From assembly GCF_947488185.1 (NCBI RefSeq), contig NZ_CANKYM010000001.1:682001-746000 (forward strand): a stretch of 64,000 nt of DNA, written 5' to 3'. The notes under the pieces are model-generated. The model was not told the origin of the DNA, did not search any database, and saw only the letters and a program-made list of their open reading frames with translations. The stretch comes from an uncultured Roseobacter sp. (lineage in GTDB: Bacteria > Pseudomonadota > Alphaproteobacteria > Rhodobacterales > Rhodobacteraceae). Both the position numbers and the translations under genes were made by a program. Numbering within the stretch: the first letter of the stretch is position 1; each line of letters starts with the position of its first letter. Positions 18,743 to 26,217 of this stretch are shown here, one piece after another.

Positions 18743-18973
18743 ATGCGCAACTGGCAGGTCGAACGCCGCAAACGCACCCGGCATCTGATCGAACTTGGAG
18801 GACTTGTGGTCAAGGCACGCGTCATCGAGTTGACCGGCGATGACCGCGCTCTGATCTACGGCGCGTTGCTCTGGATGGCCGAAAAGCTCGAGAGTGAACA
18901 AGGCGCACATGCGCGGGAGGTCTGGGCCGAGAAGGGGAAAGGGGCGTTTAAGGCGGATCAGAAGGACGGGTAA
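18743..18973 (+). CDS. traD: Conjugal transfer protein TraD (Ti type)
   Basis: A 76-residue protein with the Ti-type TraD signature: a basic N-terminus (RRKRTRHLIELGGLVVKA), then DDRALIYGALLWMAEKL and a Lys-rich end. These small proteins accompany TraC next to the oriT and probably help assemble the relaxosome. It starts one base after the traC stop. The tail is convergent with the integrase gene, leaving 21 bases between them. Confidence 0.8.
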   Translation: MRNWQVERRKRTRHLIELGGLVVKARVIELTGDDRALIYGALLWMAEKLESEQGAHAREVWAEKGKGAFKADQKDG

Positions 18974-18994
18974 GGGGCAGTGTTTGGATTGTCA

Positions 18995-20242
18995 TCACCT
19001 CGCCAACTGCACGAGGTTATCTCTTCTACCGGTCAGATGATCAGCCCATTGTTCCATCAACGCGCGCCGTTGCTCGAGGAAATCGTTGCGGTCGTAGCTG
19101 CGTTCGATAACTCCGCCTACCTTGTGTGCCAAAGCCGTCTCTGCAACCGCATAAAGGCTGGGATTGATTTCTGACACCCATGAACGGAAGGTCGCACGGA
19201 TGCCGTGCGGTCTATACGGTTCGGGCCACTCCCATTCAACTTCACGGCTGCGCATAACATTTTCGATGGCTTGATCACTCACGGCCCTTTGGCGGTTTTC
19301 TCTGGAGTAAGGAGACGGGAAAAGATACCCGGCACCTGTTTCGGAAAGGGAGCGATCATAAATCGCCTGCATCTCAGCCGTGACCGGCACCCGAAAATCG
19401 GCTTCCTGCCCTTTGCGTCCCTTCAGTACCTCTCCTGCCACTGTCCAAATGCCCTCCGAGAATTGATCTGTTCTGGCAAGCCGAAGCGGCTTTAGGCGCG
19501 TTCCGCCTCCAGTAAGAATGTAAAGCATCAAAGCACGCTCGACTGTCCGGTCCGCATTCAGCGATTGGTATAATCGCGGTATATCTTGCCATGATAGGGC
19601 AGGATGATTGCGGACCTTATGCCCTGTGTGACCCAAAAGTTGCTTAGCGTTCAGAACGGCGTTCAGGTTGACGTCCAATCCCATAGCGGCGCCATGTTTC
19701 ATGACCGCACCCAATCGATTGAGTGCTTTCTGTGCAGTCGGCGCCTTGGTCTTCCAAATTGGCGTCAGTGTCTTCACGATATCGCGTTGATGGATGTCTT
19801 CGATCTTGAGGTCGCCGATCAACGGTAAGACATATAGACGCAGAGGCGAGTACCAACGGCCAGCCCTGCCGTCGTCCTTGAGACTTCCCTTCAGTGCGTC
19901 AAATGCCATCGGAGCGACCTCTGCCAATGTCAGCGCTTTTTGTGCATCTTGCGCCTCACATTCCAAGCGCCGCTTCTCATCTATGAGATTGACCGGGTTA
20001 CGCTTGTCGGTCATCAAATCACGCCATCGATCTCGCTCTATTCTTGCCTGTGCAAGTGTGTACGACTGGACCGATCCAAGTCCCAGTTCGTACCGTTGCT
20101 TCAAAAAAGTGTAGCGGAATATCCAACTGCCTTTTGCGTGTCCTTTTGCATCTCGTCCTGTGACGAGCAGGTAAAGACCTCCACCATCGGCATACTTTCC
20201 GGTGGTCGCAGTCTTTAGAATGTTTGGTGCCAGCTTTGCCAT
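18995..20242 (-). CDS. int: Tyrosine site-specific integrase (P4/DUF4102 type)
   Basis: The product from ATG 20242 (MAKLAPNILKTATTGKYADG) has about 415 residues. The N-terminus is the Arm-binding domain typical of integrases of tRNA-inserted islands (KYADGGGLYLLVT), followed by a core-binding helical domain and a catalytic domain with the expected residues: Arg in TGGGTRLKPL, a beta-hairpin Lys near LKGRKGQ, HGIR, the later His in ALAHKVGG, and the Tyr nucleophile in ERSYDRND. An alternative ATG at 20251 adds three residues. The start faces the tRNA-Leu 3' fragment at 20398-20413, and a strong dyad lies just upstream. Intact by sequence. Confidence 0.92.
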   Translation of the reverse strand: MAKLAPNILKTATTGKYADGGGLYLLVTGRDAKGHAKGSWIFRYTFLKQRYELGLGSVQSYTLAQARIERDRWRDLMTDKRNPVNLIDEKRRLECEAQDAQKALTLAEVAPMAFDALKGSLKDDGRAGRWYSPLRLYVLPLIGDLKIEDIHQRDIVKTLTPIWKTKAPTAQKALNRLGAVMKHGAAMGLDVNLNAVLNAKQLLGHTGHKVRNHPALSWQDIPRLYQSLNADRTVERALMLYILTGGGTRLKPLRLARTDQFSEGIWTVAGEVLKGRKGQEADFRVPVTAEMQAIYDRSLSETGAGYLFPSPYSRENRQRAVSDQAIENVMRSREVEWEWPEPYRPHGIRATFRSWVSEINPSLYAVAETALAHKVGGVIERSYDRNDFLEQRRALMEQWADHLTGRRDNLVQLAR

Positions 20243-20254
20243 CCAATTCATTCC

Positions 20255-20288
20255 CCAAGTATTCCCCAATTTCTGGGGAATGACTTGG
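20255..20288. promoter_or_regulatory. Large dyad operator in front of the integrase
   Basis: CCAAGTATTCCCCA (20255-20268), a five-base spacer, then TGGGGAATGACTTGG (20274-20288) form arms that pair over 14 positions with a single extra base. A third partial copy, TTCCCCAA, lies at 20251-20258 and overlaps the left arm. It sits immediately before the integrase start codon, so a protein bound here would control integrase transcription or form part of the recombination complex. The AlpA-type protein encoded at 14915-15148 is the obvious candidate. Confidence 0.55.
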
Positions 20289-20397
20289 CATACTGTGATG
20301 CATAGTGAAACGAACAACAAGATCAAAAACTATGTTTTTATGGCTAACACGGGCAATTGCGGAACAAAGTGGAACTGGGTGGAACATGTATTTGGTG

Positions 20398-20413
20398 CCT
20401 CTCCTGGGCACCA
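20398..20413 (+). other. Putative attachment site: 3' end of a tRNA-Leu gene
   Basis: CCTCTCCTGGGCACCA is the 3' terminus (T-stem end, acceptor strand and CCA) I recall for Rhodobacterales tRNA-Leu genes ending GGGCACCA. The bases to its left do not continue as a tRNA T-arm, so only the 3' fragment is present, as at the far end of an island inserted into a tRNA. The fragment sits 156 bases from the integrase start. It is also part of a hairpin (ATTTGGTGCC 20390-20399 with GGCACCAAAT 20407-20416). Orientation implies that the intact tRNA and the other junction lie to the left, outside this window. Confidence 0.6.
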
Positions 20414-20635
20414 AATCCCCTCTTAAATATTCATATTTTCAGGCCACTAGGACAAATTTTATTTGGCCAATCCACCTTATCAAATACCCACGCAGCTGCT
20501 CAACCCGGCATTTGCGCTGGTGAGATCATTGACCGAACCAAGCCATTGGTCATCTCTTCACTAAGCGTTGAACAGAATTCAACAGAGCAAGGTCATGCAT
20601 CGCAGCCGTGTAGGTGCATCTCTGTCGATCTGAGC

Positions 20636-21094
20636 ATGGGCCCGGCGACGTCAAAATCAGAATGCTCGGTTTCGGATATTCAGTTTCCGACGCTGATCTT
20701 GCTTGCCAATTTTGACCGTCTACGTTTGACTATCTCATGCGCTCGTAACACAGAACGGGAAGGTCTCAGATTGCCAGACATCAGCACAAACAAAGTCGTT
20801 CGCGTGATTTTTCTTGCCCGAGAGTATGGACCGGAAAGCAGCCAGCTTCACAACTATATCTCGAACCTGAACGACGAAGAAGCTGCCAACCTTGTTGCGA
20901 TCATGTGGGTGGGACGCGATAGTTTTGATCCGGAAGACTGGGCCGAGGCGCTTGCCACTGCGACAACTGAGGCGACGGCACCGACGGAGAACTATCTATC
21001 CGGAATACCCGAACTGCCAGATCACCTGGAAGCCGGACTTGAGGCCCTGGGTGTCGATGTGACCGATGCAGAGGATCATTTCCGAGACCGTTGA
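20636..21094 (+). CDS. DUF3775 domain protein
   Basis: The 152-residue product from ATG 20636 carries the DUF3775 pattern in its C-terminal half: EAANLVAIMWVGRDSFDPEDW, then a helical stretch and YLSGIPELPDHLEAGLEALG. The function of the family is unknown; it is common in alphaproteobacteria. The frame is open upstream to 20357, but that extension would run through the tRNA fragment and has no family similarity, so the internal ATG was taken. No strong ribosome site precedes it. It lies just outside the inferred island boundary. Confidence 0.75.
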   Translation: MGPATSKSECSVSDIQFPTLILLANFDRLRLTISCARNTEREGLRLPDISTNKVVRVIFLAREYGPESSQLHNYISNLNDEEAANLVAIMWVGRDSFDPEDWAEALATATTEATAPTENYLSGIPELPDHLEAGLEALGVDVTDAEDHFRDR

Positions 21095-21458
21095 CCTTGT
21101 CAGCGACCATCCAGCGAGCAATCAGTAGCGCCTTCTGCGGCACCGTCGAAGGGGGAAAAGCGCCAATCGGCGCTGGTCTTCGGTTTCGGAGGCATCTGAA
21201 TGCGCGAGTGCTCACCGGTCGATTGCCGACAAATTTACAAAATGACATTCGTTTTCGTCTTTCCCGCTGATCCACCACGCCAACCAGTGATGCGGCCGAC
21301 CAAGGCCCGCGACGAACCAATCAGGTCCATCAAACTGGCAGAACACTCAGTATTTGGATGGCGCAGTTAACCACGAATAAATGTATGCGTATTCGTTTAA
21401 AATTTTTCTCAATATAGTTGAGTTGTCTTAACTCATTCAATCGGGCGTCGGAGGTAAA
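21095..21458. other. Intergenic region upstream of the J-domain gene
   Basis: These 364 bases hold no frame I trust; a minus-strand frame across 20901-21320 overlaps the DUF3775 gene and has no recognisable product. The right end is AT-rich and contains two dyads: CGAATA-(10)-TATTCG at 21374-21395 and GAGTT-(5)-AACTC near 21420. They probably mark the promoter/operator of the J-domain gene. The left part, from 21160 to 21350, has ordinary base composition and may be the eroded end of a lost gene. Confidence 0.35.
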
Positions 21459-22007
21459 ATGTCAGCAACACCAGAACATGCAGCCCGCGTCCTGGGCATG
21501 ACTGACGAGGCGACTCTGGCTGATGTACGGCGGGTCCGGCGTGAGCTGGCATTTAAGTATCATCCCGACCGGTCCAGTGATCCAGCACGATCATCGCGCC
21601 ACATGGCCCGTATTAACGCCGCCGCTGATACCTTGATTGCACACCTAAGAGGCCAAGCTCCCAAACCATCGAAACCAGAACGGCCTGAGGGTCATGGCTT
21701 CTCCGATCGGAAAACGACACGGCAAGCTTCGGCCAAATGCAAAACCTCCAACACGACATCAGACCGTACCAAAACTGACCCGGACAGGACCACATCGCGT
21801 CCGGAGAACAATGCCGCCGACCCTGGAAAAGAACACGCGGCGCACGCGATGACTGCTCAACCACATAACGGTAAGCGGTCGCCTGCTGATACTACTCTCA
21901 TTCGGTTGGCCGCTGCGTCCTACCGCAATGTGTTGGAGCGGATCGGTACCGTTGCTCCGGCACCGACAATAGACATGAAAGTGCTTTGTTACCCAGGCTC
22001 GCATTGA
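21459..22007 (+). CDS. Small J-domain protein with a charged, disordered tail
   Basis: Residues of about 6-62 form a J domain with the HPD tripeptide (FKYHPDRSSDPA), which stimulates Hsp70/DnaK ATPase. The remaining 120 residues are rich in Lys, Thr, Ser, Asp and Pro and look disordered; there is no Gly/Phe region, zinc-finger or substrate-binding domain. It is therefore a type III (J-only) co-chaperone, which typically directs DnaK to a special client. ATG 21459 is preceded by GGAGG five bases away. The client is unknown. It lies between the island edge and the housekeeping region. Confidence 0.8.
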   Translation: MSATPEHAARVLGMTDEATLADVRRVRRELAFKYHPDRSSDPARSSRHMARINAAADTLIAHLRGQAPKPSKPERPEGHGFSDRKTTRQASAKCKTSNTTSDRTKTDPDRTTSRPENNAADPGKEHAAHAMTAQPHNGKRSPADTTLIRLAAASYRNVLERIGTVAPAPTIDMKVLCYPGSH

Positions 22008-22130
22008 GCCACCTGGGTGATCATTGAATCCTCGCGCTATCATCCCAAACTGCAGAACATCAGCGTGGTCACTTGATGAAGGCAACGTGGTCACTTTGCC
22101 AGATCACGATCTCAAAATCCCAGTGTTGGC

Positions 22131-22159
22131 AAAGAGCCACTCGCAACAAGTGGCTCTTT
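22131..22159. terminator. Bidirectional hairpin terminator
   Basis: AAAGAGCCACT (22131-22141), a seven-base loop, then AGTGGCTCTTT (22149-22159) form a perfect 11-bp stem whose A/T ends give a short T run on both strands. It sits between the J-domain gene (plus) and the AHSA1 gene (minus), which converge, so it can end both transcripts. Confidence 0.7.
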
Positions 22160-22164
22160 CCCCA

Positions 22165-22587
22165 TCAAGCGGCTTCACCATGCACAGCCTTGCGCATGTC
22201 CATGAGATGACCATCCCACCCCTTGTCGAGCGACAGTGTCAGATCAAAGGCTTCAGCACCCTGCGGCAAGCCTTCATGTTCCAGTGACAGCTGCGTGCCA
22301 CCAGCCACCTCCGTGAGGGTCCATTTCACCAAGCTTTCCACATCGCCCATTGGTTTCACGGTGAAGCTGTATTCCAGATACTCCGGCTCTCGGGCTGCCT
22401 TGACCTCTCCCCAGATCAGCTTGTCACCGCTTTGCGCTCCGAACATTTCCAACTTTGTGCCTGCGGTCAGCGTGACCTTGGGGGGATGGAACCATTCGGC
22501 AAGGTGTTCAGGTTCGGTGAGATAGGCCCAAACCTTGGTCCGGGGTGCCTTGAGGAAAATGGTTTTCCGTAAAACTGTGTCAGTCAT
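22165..22587 (-). CDS. SRPBCC/AHSA1-type domain protein
   Basis: The 140-residue product (LRKTIFLKAPRTKVWAYLTEPEHLAEWF) is the START-like fold of the Aha1 C-terminal family, as found in many bacterial proteins that bind hydrophobic ligands. It contains the typical VKWTLTEVAGGTQLSLEHEGLP. The start ATG overlaps the ArsR stop (ATGA). ArsR-AHSA1 pairs are common, with the ArsR repressor thought to control the operon; the ligand is unknown. Full length for the family. Confidence 0.88.
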   Translation of the reverse strand: MTDTVLRKTIFLKAPRTKVWAYLTEPEHLAEWFHPPKVTLTAGTKLEMFGAQSGDKLIWGEVKAAREPEYLEYSFTVKPMGDVESLVKWTLTEVAGGTQLSLEHEGLPQGAEAFDLTLSLDKGWDGHLMDMRKAVHGEAA

Positions 22588-22901
22588 TTGCTATCCTTTT
22601 CGATTGCAATTTTTAGTGCCGAAAGATGATCGTCCCAGAAGCCGTCGAAGTAGCTCAGCCAGTCGAAAACAGGACTGATACCCTTCGGGTTCAGCTGGTT
22701 GATCCGCTCGCGGCCCTTGGCGCGCACGGTGATCAACCCGCCGTCAGACAGCACGGTCAGGTGCTTTTTCACCGCAGCGCGGGTCATGTCGAAATTCTGC
22801 GCAACTTCGGCGATCGTCAGGTCGCGGTCCCGGAGCATCAGCAAAATGTCGCGCCGGGTTGGGTCCGCCAAGGCGCGAAAGGTGGATTGTACAGGGGTCA
22901 T
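22584..22901 (-). CDS. ArsR-family transcriptional regulator
   Basis: The 105-residue winged-helix protein has the ArsR/SmtB pattern FRALADPTRRDILLMLRDRDLTIAEVAQNFDMTRAAVKKHL. It lacks the Cys cluster of metal-sensing ArsR proteins, so it belongs to the non-metal subgroup linked to AHSA1 proteins. It is the first gene of a two-gene operon, coupled to the next gene by an ATGA overlap. Autoregulation is likely but no operator could be fixed. Confidence 0.9.
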   Translation of the reverse strand: MTPVQSTFRALADPTRRDILLMLRDRDLTIAEVAQNFDMTRAAVKKHLTVLSDGGLITVRAKGRERINQLNPKGISPVFDWLSYFDGFWDDHLSALKIAIEKDSK

Positions 22902-22991
22902 GTCTCCTCCAATATGATACCAACTGGTGTTCCTTTTACGAAACCATAAGGTATCATGTCAACCCAGATGGCAACGGCGATCTTTAAAGGG

Positions 22992-23639
22992 TCAGAAGAG
23001 CGCGGTGGTCCTTATTTTCATGGAGCGACCGCCCTGTGGATGTTTGAACCGCAGCTCTTCGCTGTGCAACATCAGGCGTGGAAAGGCACGTGCAGGGCCG
23101 GTGGCATAGAAGGGGTCTCCGAGAATCGGGTGACCGAGCGCCAGCATATGCACGCGCAGTTGATGGCTGCGCCCGGTTTTGGGGTGCAGCCGGACACGTG
23201 ATGTGTCGCCCTCGTCTTTCAGCACGCGCCAGTCGGTCTGAGCCGGTTTGCCGTTAGCGTGGTCCACCATCTGTCGCGGTCGGTTTGGCCAGTCGACGAT
23301 CAGCGGCAAATCGACGGTGCCGGTCTTCTCCGACGGTACGCCCCAGACGCGGGCAACATAGGTTTTCCGGGTCATGCGTTTTTCGAACTGCAGGCCAAGA
23401 TGCCGCTGCGCGTGGGGGGTCAGCGCAAAGATCATAACGCCGGAGGTGTCGCGATCAAGTCGATGCACCAGCAGCGCATCCGGAAAGGCCGCCTGCACCC
23501 GGGTCAGCAGGCAGTCGGCCAGCTCCGGCCCTTTGCCCGGCACTGACAACAGACCCGCAGGCTTGTCCACCAGCAGCACTTCTGCGTCTTCATGCAGCAC
23601 GACCAAAGGGGCTTGAGGCGGGGCGTAGATATCGCTCAT
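22992..23639 (-). CDS. RluA-family RNA pseudouridine synthase
   Basis: The 215-residue enzyme converts uridine to pseudouridine in rRNA or tRNA. The catalytic motif HRLDRDTSG is at residues 59-67 with the essential Asp at 62, preceded by VLLVDKPAGLLSVPGKG and followed by a C-terminal GRSHQLRVHMLALGHPILGD. There is no S4 RNA-binding domain, as in RluA rather than RluC/D. The length fits RluA (about 219 residues), whose targets in E. coli are 23S U746 and tRNA U32; specificity here is not proven. Confidence 0.9.
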   Translation of the reverse strand: MSDIYAPPQAPLVVLHEDAEVLLVDKPAGLLSVPGKGPELADCLLTRVQAAFPDALLVHRLDRDTSGVMIFALTPHAQRHLGLQFEKRMTRKTYVARVWGVPSEKTGTVDLPLIVDWPNRPRQMVDHANGKPAQTDWRVLKDEGDTSRVRLHPKTGRSHQLRVHMLALGHPILGDPFYATGPARAFPRLMLHSEELRFKHPQGGRSMKIRTTALF

Positions 23640-23698
23640 GCCGCCGGATCGCAGATGCCGGCGCGATGTTCAACCCTCGCGGTGCGCGTAAAAGGGGG

Positions 23699-23752
23699 GG
23701 TGGGCTAAAGCCCACCTTACCTGCTTTCGGGTAGGGTGGGCTTCAGCCCACC
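23699..23752. repeat. Two tandem short palindromes (GGTGGGC family)
   Basis: GGTGGGC-TAAA-GCCCACC (23699-23716) and GGTGGGC-TTCA-GCCCACC (23735-23752) are perfect 7-bp stems with four-base loops, 36 bases apart. A third, imperfect relative lies at 35713-35743. All lie in gaps downstream of genes. They look like a dispersed REP-like element and may also end transcription from the DMGDH gene or stabilise its 3' end. Confidence 0.7.
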
Positions 23753-23758
23753 GTGCGC

Positions 23759-26203
23759 TCAGACCTTCACCCGCTCGGATTTCGGGTCGTACATCGGTTT
23801 CAGCGACGCCTCGGCCTTCACCCGCGTACCGGCCACGTCGATGTGGTACTCCGAGGCCAGCACCTCCGCCGCCGTCTCCCCCGCGCAGGGCACGTAGCCG
23901 AGGCCCATCGCCGCGCCGAGGCTGTGCCCATACGCACCGGAGGCGAGGTAGCCCACGATCTCGCCATTCCGCATGATCGGCTCGTTGTGATAGAGCAGCG
24001 GCTCCGCGTCGGTCAGCTTGAACTGCAAGAGCCGGTTCTTCAGCCCCTCTTCCTTCTTGCGCAGCACCGCGTCGCGCCCGATAAACGCGGGCTTGTCGGT
24101 CTTCACCGCAAAGCCCAACCCCGCTTCCAGCACGTGGTCCTCGCAGGTGATGTCATGCCCGAAGTGGCGGAAACCCTTCTCAATTCGCGCCGAATCCATC
24201 ATGTGCATCCCGCAGAGCTTGAGGTCGAGCTCTTGGCCCGCCTCCACTAGCGTCTCGAACACATGGCCCGCCATATCGGTGCTCATGTAGACCTCCCAAC
24301 CGAGCTCACCCACGTAAGTGACACGGTGCACCCGGGCCATCCCCATGCCCAGCTCGATCTCCTGCGCGGTGCCGAAAGGGTTCACATCGTTAGAGAAATC
24401 ATTGGGCGAGACCATCTGCAGCAGTTCCCGCGACCGGGGCCCCATCACGGCCAGCACGCCCTCGCCCGCGGTCACGTCCGTAATCACCACATTGAAGTCG
24501 CCGACATGGCGCTGCATCCAGGTCTGATCCGCTAGCCGTGTCGCCGCCGGGGTCACAACCAGAAACGCCGTCTCGGAGACGCGCGTGACGGTCACATCTG
24601 CCTCGATCCCGCCGCGCTGGTTGAGAAACTGGGTGTAGACGATCTTGCCCACCGGCACGTCATACTGCCCGCCGCCCACATGGTTCATGAACGCCACCGC
24701 ATCGCGCCCCTCGACCCGGATCTTCCCGAACGAAGACATGTCATACATGCCGACATTGTTGCGGATCGCGGTGACTTCCTCGGCCACATTGTCGAAGAAG
24801 TTCTGCCGCTTCCAGGTGTATTCGTACTCCGCGGTCTGCGTCGGCTTGGCGATCCAGTTCGCCCGCTCCCAGCCCGCGAATTCGCCCATCACCGCGCCGT
24901 TGTCGATGAAATGCTGATGAAAGGGCGAACGGCGGATGCCCCGCGCCGTCTCTTTCTGGCGGAAGGGGAAATGGTCGGCATAGAGCAGCCCCAGCGACTC
25001 AGTCGCGCGCTCAAAAAGGTACTTTTTATTGCCCTGGAACGGCTGCATCCGGCTGATGTCCACGTCACCGAGATCGAAGGGCTTGTCGCCATCCTCCATC
25101 CACTGTGCCAGCGCCATGCCCGCCCCGCCCGCAGACTGGATACCGATGGAATTGAAGCCTGCGGCGACCCAGAAATTGTCCAGCTCCGGCGCCAGACCAA
25201 GGTGATAGGCATCATCCGGGGTGAAAGACTCCGGCCCGTTGAAGAAGGTATGAATGCCCGCCTCGGCCAACATCGGCAGACGCTCGACCGCCGCTTCCAG
25301 GATCGGCTCGAAGTGGTCGAAATCCTCCGGCAGCTGGTCGAACTCGAAATCTGCCGGAATGCCCTCCATGCCCCAGGGTTTGGCGTTGGGCTCAAACGCA
25401 CCCAGCAGCATCTTGCCCGCATCTTCCTTGTAATACGCGCATTCATCCGGCACCCGCAGCACCGGCAGCTGGGTCAACCCCGCAATGGCCTCGGTCACGA
25501 TGTAGAAGTGCTCGCAGGCGTGCAGTGGCACGTTCACGCCCGCCATGCGACCCACCTCATGCGCCCACATGCCGCCGCAGTTCACCACCATGTCGGCGGT
25601 GATATGGCCGCTCTCGCCACCCTGCTCCCAGTCGACACCGGTCACCCGACGACCGTCTTTCACGATGCGTGTGGCCTTGGTGCGCTCCAGCACCAGCGCG
25701 CCGCGTTGACGGGCGCCCTTGGCCAGCGCCAGCGCGATGTTCGCCGGGTCCCCTTGCCCGTCCTTGTCGAGATAGACCGCCCCGGTCACCCCCTTGATGT
25801 TCAGATGCTCGTACCGCTCCTTGACCTCGGAGGGCGAGATTTCCTCGACCTCAACGCCAAAGGCGCGCGCCATCGCCGCCTGCCGCAGGATCTCCTCGCG
25901 CCGCTCGTCGGTCAGCGCCACGGTGATCGACCCGCAGCGCTTGAACCCGGTGGCCACCCCGGTTTCTTCCTCAAGGTTGCCGTAAAGCTCCTGGGAGTAT
26001 TTCGCCAGCTTGGTCATATTCGCCGTCGCGCGCAGCTGCGCGATCAGCCCCGCCGCGTGCCACGTCGTACCGGACGTCAGCTGCTTGCGTTCCAGCAGGA
26101 CCACATCCGTCCACCCCAGTTTGGTCAGGTGATAGGCGACGGAGCAGCCGATAACGCCCCCTCCGATGATGACAACGCGCGCGTGAGACGGTGGCAAAGC
26201 CAT
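23759..26203 (-). CDS. FAD-dependent dimethylglycine/sarcosine dehydrogenase-like protein (copy 2)
   Basis: The 814-residue product has an N-terminal DAO oxidoreductase domain (GGGVIGCS at 14-21) with GTTWHAAGL, where His 49 matches the residue that carries covalent FAD in mammalian DMGDH. A linker domain (FAO_M type) follows, then a C-terminal GcvT-like folate-binding half with GPRSRELLQM and GELGWEVYM. The family demethylates dimethylglycine or sarcosine, passing C1 units to tetrahydrofolate. It starts 14 bases after the BHMT-like stop with an AGGAAA site, as the last gene of the apparent operon. Copy 1 is distinct and lies upstream. The exact substrate (dimethylglycine, sarcosine or another N-methyl compound) cannot be told from sequence. 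Confidence 0.88.
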   Translation of the reverse strand: MALPPSHARVVIIGGGVIGCSVAYHLTKLGWTDVVLLERKQLTSGTTWHAAGLIAQLRATANMTKLAKYSQELYGNLEEETGVATGFKRCGSITVALTDERREEILRQAAMARAFGVEVEEISPSEVKERYEHLNIKGVTGAVYLDKDGQGDPANIALALAKGARQRGALVLERTKATRIVKDGRRVTGVDWEQGGESGHITADMVVNCGGMWAHEVGRMAGVNVPLHACEHFYIVTEAIAGLTQLPVLRVPDECAYYKEDAGKMLLGAFEPNAKPWGMEGIPADFEFDQLPEDFDHFEPILEAAVERLPMLAEAGIHTFFNGPESFTPDDAYHLGLAPELDNFWVAAGFNSIGIQSAGGAGMALAQWMEDGDKPFDLGDVDISRMQPFQGNKKYLFERATESLGLLYADHFPFRQKETARGIRRSPFHQHFIDNGAVMGEFAGWERANWIAKPTQTAEYEYTWKRQNFFDNVAEEVTAIRNNVGMYDMSSFGKIRVEGRDAVAFMNHVGGGQYDVPVGKIVYTQFLNQRGGIEADVTVTRVSETAFLVVTPAATRLADQTWMQRHVGDFNVVITDVTAGEGVLAVMGPRSRELLQMVSPNDFSNDVNPFGTAQEIELGMGMARVHRVTYVGELGWEVYMSTDMAGHVFETLVEAGQELDLKLCGMHMMDSARIEKGFRHFGHDITCEDHVLEAGLGFAVKTDKPAFIGRDAVLRKKEEGLKNRLLQFKLTDAEPLLYHNEPIMRNGEIVGYLASGAYGHSLGAAMGLGYVPCAGETAAEVLASEYHIDVAGTRVKAEASLKPMYDPKSERVKV

Positions 26204-26217
26204 GGGCAGTGTTTCCT

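Noticed and set aside
20390..20416. Hairpin read as a transcription terminator
   Set aside because: No T-run follows, no gene ends there, and the right arm matches a tRNA-Leu 3' end, so an attachment site is the better explanation.
20357..20635. Extension of the DUF3775 gene upstream
   Set aside because: It would read through the tRNA fragment and hairpin and shows no similarity to the family.
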